In this document: piece after piece, positions 58,480 to 64,000 of the stretch
How positions within the stretch are numbered: the first letter of the stretch is position 1
How the letters are laid out: each line of letters begins with the position of its first letter
Origin: Bretschneidera sinensis
Lineage: Eukaryota; Streptophyta; Magnoliopsida; Brassicales; Akaniaceae
NCBI GenBank assembly: GCA_023935145.1
Contig: CM043700.1
Coordinates: forward strand, 3,002,001-3,066,000
DNA: 64,000 bases
Reading direction: 5' to 3'
The notes under the pieces: model-generated
The model's input: only the letters and a program-made list of their open reading frames with translations
What the model was told of the DNA's origin: nothing
The model's database searches: none
Position numbers and translations under genes: made by a program

Positions 58480-59343
58480 AAGTCAAAAACTGTTTTGAAA
58501 CATTAAAAACTAGGTTGAAGGACAACCTAGTCGACTGGGTCTACATACCAGTCGACTAGGATATGGGATAGTAAGTTCCCAGTCGACTAGTAACTTCATC
58601 CAATCGACTGCTACTCTCCCTAAGCCTAAAAGTGAAGACTTTTCACTTGACCTAGTCGCCTGGTACAAGGACCCAATCGACTAGTAATTCAAAAATATGA
58701 CCGTTTGAGACGCGAAACTTAAGCATTTAATGTCCAAAACCTACCAAGTCAGTGTCAAACGACCATATTGATTCAAGGCTATATAAATCCACTTCAATAA
58801 GCATTTAAACAAGGAGATAGCACATTCAATTCACAAAACAACTCATTAATTTACAAAAGCTTTGAAAAATTTATTGTGAGCCATTCTTCAAGCTTGTTAT
58901 TGAAATGGATATATTATTCATTTGTAAACGCTCTCATTACTATCTCTCTACTATTTACTTTACAGTTAATATAATTTATTGTAAAAGGAAAGAGTTGGTG
59001 TAACTCTTAGAGTGTTTAGGATTAAACACTTTGGTTGTAACTTCCGTGAGGAAGAGATTATTGTAAGGTTTGTGCAACACTCGTGAAGTTGCTCGACTAA
59101 CGTTTAATTGATTACTTCAAGGAGGTTCCTTAAAAAGAGTGGACGTAAGGTCAGAGAGATTCCGATATTGCCGAACTACTATAAACAGAGTTTGTATTTT
59201 CTCTTATTTAACTCATTTATTTACAAGCGTATTATTTGATTGTGTGCATTGCTTATCAAACTGTTTTAAAAACTTACAAGTTAATTTCTAAAAAGTTTTT
59301 AAAACCCAATTCACCCCCTCTTGGGTTTGAAACTCGGTTTACA
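58480..59343 (+). mobile_element. Copia-type LTR remnant with CAGTCGACTAG repeats
   Basis: The right end, AATTCACCCCCTCTTGGGTT followed by TGAAACTCGGTTTACA, is typical of plant Copia LTR 3' ends. Upstream are CTTTGGTTGTAACTTCCGTG and the phrase TGTGCAACACTCGTGAAGTTG. The 5' part is packed with variants of CCAGTCGACTAGG (about 58527, 58551, 58584, 58609, 58656 and 58676), a known feature of some plant Copia LTRs. No internal domain or primer-binding site follows, so it is probably solo or truncated. The left boundary is uncertain. Confidence 0.55.
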
Positions 59344-62051
59344 ATTTTTAAATTGGCTATTTAAATAAACGAAGATTATAGTTCAATCTATTAAAAAAAT
59401 AAAAAACAACTGAGAATATTTTTGTGTTAAACATGTAAACTTTGTTCAGATAAACAATTAGTTTTTATTTGCAACAAACAACTCTGTTCTTAACATATGT
59501 TTCAAAATTTCAATCAGTTCAGACATTGTATTTTATTGGTTCAATATTATTTAGATTCTCATTCAGTATTCAACACTTAACATTAAAAAAACAAACGCCA
59601 CCTAACTCTTAGATAAGAGAAGATTTTTCAAACTTTTGACATTTATTGACATTGTTTATGTGATTTGGTTCAAGAAAATATTTTTTTTATTGAACTATAA
59701 TCCTTAAATTATATATTTTTAAAGAAATGATAGAACCTATTTGGCCAAAGCATAATTAACACTCTAATAATATTTTTTAAAAAATTAATCGAGTTTTGTC
59801 CTAGATACCCTAAATCGTGTATTTAGGGAACAAATCTAATAAAATCCGTAATTTATGCGAATCTAAACGAAAGCACGGGTAATCCATGAATTTTTCATTA
59901 ATAATCCGCAAATCATATATTTGATTATTTGTGATATCTTTAAGCAGTATGGTTTATTTTTATTGGAGAGCTTGGAGAAACTTTGTCAGTACTTACGGCG
60001 TTGCATGAAAAGGATTATGATCATTTTGGATAAATCTAAACGTGGAAACTCGATTAAGTTCGGGTTCTTAACCATTCAAGAGCATCGTTAGTGTTACTTG
60101 TGGGTCCCTTGACCCATCATCAAGAATTGTGGACCTCTAACGTCCCACACATCCCATTGACGCTTAATCATTGCTGTACAAAATTAAAATTTTCGCCATT
60201 TTATAAAAATAAAAAAGCTGACCTCTATTTTTTAAGTATTTGTTCACTTTTATCTCTGTTGGGAGATTCATTCGATGATTTTTTTTGGGTGATTAAAATT
60301 TTATTATTAATTTTAAAATTTTTATTGGTAAAATTAATTTTTGTATCTCATGTTTATAATGCATTATTAATGAAATTTTTTCAAATTATTAATAAAATTT
60401 TTAATTAATTTAAAACAAATTATTTTTTTTTAATGTTTTTAGAGGGGGAAAGATTTTTCACACTTATTGATATTGTTTATCCTGGTTCAAACAAATATTT
60501 TTTAGATTGACTCTGTTTAATAGATTAAATTAATTATGAATTATCACTTCAAATTTTTTAAATACTTAATATTTGATATTTTATAATATATTTTTAAATA
60601 CTGAACTATAATTAGTTTAATATAAATAATTTTTCTTTTCTTGAATTCAGTTTCACTCTTATAATGGTAGAAACTAAAATGAACTAAGTATGTTATATGC
60701 AATCTAATTTTCCCTATGAGTAATCTATTTTTTTTTTTAGAATTTTCTTTGTAATAATAATTTTTATTTATATAAAATTTTAATTTAAATTTCACTTTCA
60801 CGCATGTTTTTAATACACCATGGATAATTTTAAGGCATCAATTCAAGTTCCAAGGTATGGTTGCCCTCACCGAAACCCTTCTCTCTCAAGTCTTTACTTA
60901 TTTATTTATATTAATTTTTCTAAAATAAAAATGAAAATCCACCAAAAAAGAAAAACAGAGAAAAATTGGAGAGGAGGAGGAAAATCAAGACACAAGGACG
61001 GGAGAAGAAGAGGCTTAATAAAATGGTCCTGTGATTTCTCATTGTACACACAAAACAAACAACATATATGATAGAAACACAACTATATCTGAAGATTGAT
61101 AGTGATTGTGGAGTTTCTTTTCATACACGAGATAAAAACAACACCCCTTGTCAACATTACCCTTTTTTTTTTGGAGGTGTGCTTGGTTCCAAATATCATT
61201 TCAATACAAACCCAGAAAGGGCCTGCATATTTTTTATACCGGGTAAGAACTTTTTTTCCTTGAATTTTGGGAACTTCCATTTTATGATATCAGTTTATCT
61301 GGGTTTTGATTTTAACCTGTGAATCTTTAATCTTTTGTGATCTTTGGTTCAATAAACGATATAATAAATTTTTTTTTTTTTACTTTTTGCTGAAAGACCA
61401 TTGCAATTAAATGTCTTTTCTAAAAAAGAGTTCTATTGTGAAATTGATAATTGAATTATATTGGGTTGTTCTTTGTAAATTGCTATGCTTATTTGTAAAT
61501 TTATTTTATTTTTCCTTATTTGTAAATTGCTATGCTTTTGCTCAATCTAACGTTGAAAATGAAGATCTTATAGCTTTATGGCCGGTGATATGTTCTTATT
61601 CACGGCTTAACTACATGTATATATATGCAATTATGTATAAGGAGATGCGTATATATAGGCTCATTTAAGTGGTCTTCTTAAGTCGTGGCTAGAATCTATT
61701 CTAAATCTTCCATCATTTTTACAGATACCAGGTGATGGTATTGTAATATTTTAATAGTTAAAGCTTTTGCGTTTTGAGTAGTAAGATTAGTTAAATAAAC
61801 CCAATGTTCCTTCTCGGCTGATTTGGGTTTTCAATGTTTTGTTAAATCGCAACTGAAATATTAATGGTAAATCTCATTCCTTGATTTATTTCGGTGTTGT
61901 TGTTGTTTTTAATTTAAGGATATTCAATCAGTTTTCTCGAATAGAAGCCAAAGAAGCATTATTTTGATTGGATCAGGAATCTCTTGGACTCACTTTGATA
62001 AAAGGACTTAAGGCTTGATAGAATTCTGTTTATTTGATTACCATTATGTCC
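59344..62051. other. AT-rich spacer and invertase promoter/leader
   Basis: No gene is recognised from 59.3 to 60.8 kb. The C/T-rich part at 60855-60900 and the stretch 61000-61330 could be leader exon material of the invertase gene, since family members often have an intron in the 5' UTR. I cannot fix the boundaries. Open frames of 80-105 codons here (for example 60091-60408 and 61068-61322) have no domain. Confidence 0.4.
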
Positions 62052-63981
62052 ATGGGAACTTCTGAGGCAGTTATGCAAGTTTTTTCTGGAACTGTCCCTC
62101 GCCTTTTTAGTTCTGATCAATGTTTTAGCCATTCGGATTCTACATTTCCTTCTAAGCGTCACATAAAACCTATGAAGAGAAGGGCATCGAGGTATATACA
62201 ATTTTTCAAGTGTTCTAGTATCCTACAAATTCCTGTAGGATCGCATGAGTTTAAGGGGTTAAGTGTTGGTTTATATGGGAATAAAGCAATTGACAGATTG
62301 CAGCTTTTGAGTTGCAAATGTCAACAGTCTGAAAGCATAAGCGGGATAAGTGCAGAAGATGGAAATGGAGCATGCTATGTGGATAATGCTAAAAAATTAA
62401 ATATGAATGGTGTGGTAAACAGGCCAAATTCTCTGGAGTTCGGGGATGTTCAGCAGTTGAAACAAGAAAAGGAGAGTTTGACGTCTAATGGTACAGTTGG
62501 AACAGGTAGTACCTTTCGCAAGGCCAGTGTAGATTCTATTGAGGCTGAAGCATGGGACCTGCTGCGTGATTCTATGGTTTATTATTGTGGCAGTCCTATT
62601 GGAACCATTGCTGCCAATGACCCCACCAGTTCCAACATGTTGAATTATGATCAGGTCTTTATTCGTGACTTTATACCTGCTGGCATTGCTTTTCTGTTGA
62701 AGGGAGAGTATGACATTGTTCGGAACTTCATCCTTCATACACTTCAGTTGCAGGTAATTGAATTCATAATGACTTTTTATCCATGTTAAGTTCCTTTTTC
62801 TTTCTTGTTGATGATAGTTAAAATGCAACTGATGCATTCACTTTACACATAGTTGTATGTTGTTCATCATTTCAGTTACTTTTTTTTGGAAGTTTTTATA
62901 CTGTCAAGGTGGTATTTTATCGTATTTGTAATATATTACCATATTATAGAAACTTTTGTCTTATATCCTTCAGTGGAAGTGGCGGAACATTGATTATAGC
63001 TACTCTTCTACCATACAAAATGGTTGCATGTTTACAATAATGCACATGACGAACCATTCATTCATACGTTCACTTTCAAATGGAAGTGTTTAACTCAGTG
63101 TGGAAATTGAGAAGTAGTCCTACCGGTTATTGTGCATGGGGTTGAATATGTGTGAGACAGAATGTGTCTTTTCTTACAGCAATTAGATAACAATAACGAT
63201 CATGTTATTCAATCTTGTTGATAAGTAATCATGATTGGGATTAATATTGAACATTTACTCCACATTTGTTAATGTATGGATCTTGGCACCTAAGCAATGG
63301 CGTGCTTCTGCATGTGTTTTCATCAAATCAAAATGTGGCATGGTAGCAGGTTCGTGTGTGTATATGCAGCCCCTGGTAAACCTGTGCCCATCTGATAAAC
63401 TCATATGCAAGACAGATGATTATTTACCTTACAGGATGAGTAGTTAATATGCATCTTACTTATGTTATTTTTTCAGTATATATGACTTATAATTTTGCAG
63501 AGCTGGGAGAAAACGATGGACTGTCATAGCCCTGGTCAGGGGTTGATGCCTGCCAGTTTTAAGGTGCGAACAGTTCCTTTGGATGGTGATGATTCTGCAA
63601 CTGAAGAGGTATTGGATCCTGACTTTGGAGAGGCAGCAATTGGCCGTGTTGCACCAGTTGATTCTGGTATGCAAACTTTTCACTTTAAAAGAAATTATTT
63701 ATCGAGAAGCTTATGCTTGCATTGAACTCCTTAAAGTTCTGAGTTTTTTCTTCTCTATTTCAATTGTAGGATTATGGTGGATTATTCTATTACGAGCGTA
63801 CGGAAAATGCTCCGGTGATCTATCAGTACAGGAGAGAGTTGACGTGCAAACTGGAATTAAGATGATTTTGAAGCTTTGTCTTGCTGATGGTTTTGACATG
63901 TTTCCTACATTACTGGTTACTGATGGTTCTTGCATGATAGATCGTCGTATGGGAATTCATGGTCACCCTCTTGAAATCCAG
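62052..63981 (+). CDS. Alkaline/neutral invertase (GH100), plastid-type, 5' part
   Basis: Exons 62052-62753, 63501-63666 and 63770-63981 join in frame (phase 0, then phase 1) and continue past the window. The last donor is CAG|GTAAAT at 63982. The N-terminus ([20 protein letters not shown]) and the following 160 basic, Ser-rich residues resemble a plastid transit region of the InvC/InvE group. The catalytic domain starts near residue 170 ([20 protein letters not shown]) and includes [58 protein letters not shown] split by an intron, and [35 protein letters not shown]. The enzyme hydrolyses sucrose to glucose and fructose near neutral pH. Upstream in-frame ATGs at 62034 and 62046 are alternatives; 62052 matches homologues. 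The Asp of IRDF is a conserved catalytic-domain residue. Confidence 0.93.
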
Positions 63982-64000
63982 GTAAATAAGTTGTCCTATC

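Noticed and set aside
60091..61322. Open frames of 80-105 codons before the invertase gene
   Set aside because: AT-rich composition, no domains, inconsistent frames; leader exon or chance is more likely.
1..64000. CRISPR arrays, bacterial operons, tRNA or rRNA genes
   Set aside because: None seen. The tandem repeats present lack spacer architecture, and the only tRNA-like sequence is the SINE head at 50.4-50.5 kb.
1..64000. A co-functional gene cluster (for example a biosynthetic cluster around the ABCG transporter)
   Set aside because: The neighbours of the transporter are an XS RNA-related protein and a chromatin factor. No P450, terpene synthase, methyltransferase or other biosynthetic genes occur in the window.

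Overview
The window is nuclear DNA from a eudicot flowering plant. It is AT-rich. Genes are split by GT-AG introns, they are widely spaced, and remnants of LINE, SINE, LTR and MITE elements lie between and inside them. The protein matches (PGR5, PDR-type ABCG, chloroplast-type neutral invertase, DUF662 golgin, XS-domain protein) are plant-specific. I cannot name the genus from sequence alone.

Layout, left to right. The last two coding segments of an unrecognised + strand gene occupy 1-192. PGR5 is on the minus strand (952-1590, 2 exons). A single-exon DUF716/TMEM45-like membrane protein is on + (4401-5267). From 5.3 to 16 kb the DNA is repeat-rich, with two MITE-like elements, two LINE remnants, a TIR element and an unidentified TE-derived block. 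A decayed multi-exon copy of the ribosome-biogenesis GTPase gene BMS1 lies on minus (about 16.14-23.34 kb), and its detached 3'-terminal exon lies at 10.6 kb. A RAB6-interacting-golgin-like (DUF662) gene is on minus (25885-26768, 4 exons), with a G-box cluster upstream. An XS-domain protein gene is on + (31386-37186, 4 exons). An intact full-size PDR/ABCG transporter gene is on minus (38615-46579, 20 exons, 1484 aa), with one GC-AG intron. An Enhancer-of-Polycomb-like gene is on minus (48851-53613, 4 exons), with a SINE in its second intron. Two LTR remnants follow (56.1-59.3 kb). The 5' half of an alkaline/neutral invertase gene is on + (62052 to the window end).

The genes are ordinary, independently transcribed plant loci and do not form a pathway or cluster. 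PGR5 acts in photosystem I cyclic electron flow, the invertase in sucrose cleavage in plastids or cytosol, ABCG in plasma-membrane export, EPL in chromatin acetylation, and the XS protein probably in RNA binding. I found no sign of a novel multi-gene system. The most informative observations are the BMS1 pseudogene with many independent lesions, several short non-autonomous transposons whose boundaries can be read directly (a SINE with an 18-bp target duplication, a MITE with 9-bp duplications, a solo LTR with 5-bp duplications, and a two-copy MITE family), and a duplicated ACGT-core promoter module. Exon boundaries for PGR5, golgin, XS, ABCG, EPL and invertase were placed by hand using splice sites and reading-frame continuity. 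The summed coding lengths of all five complete multi-exon genes are multiples of three without internal stops.
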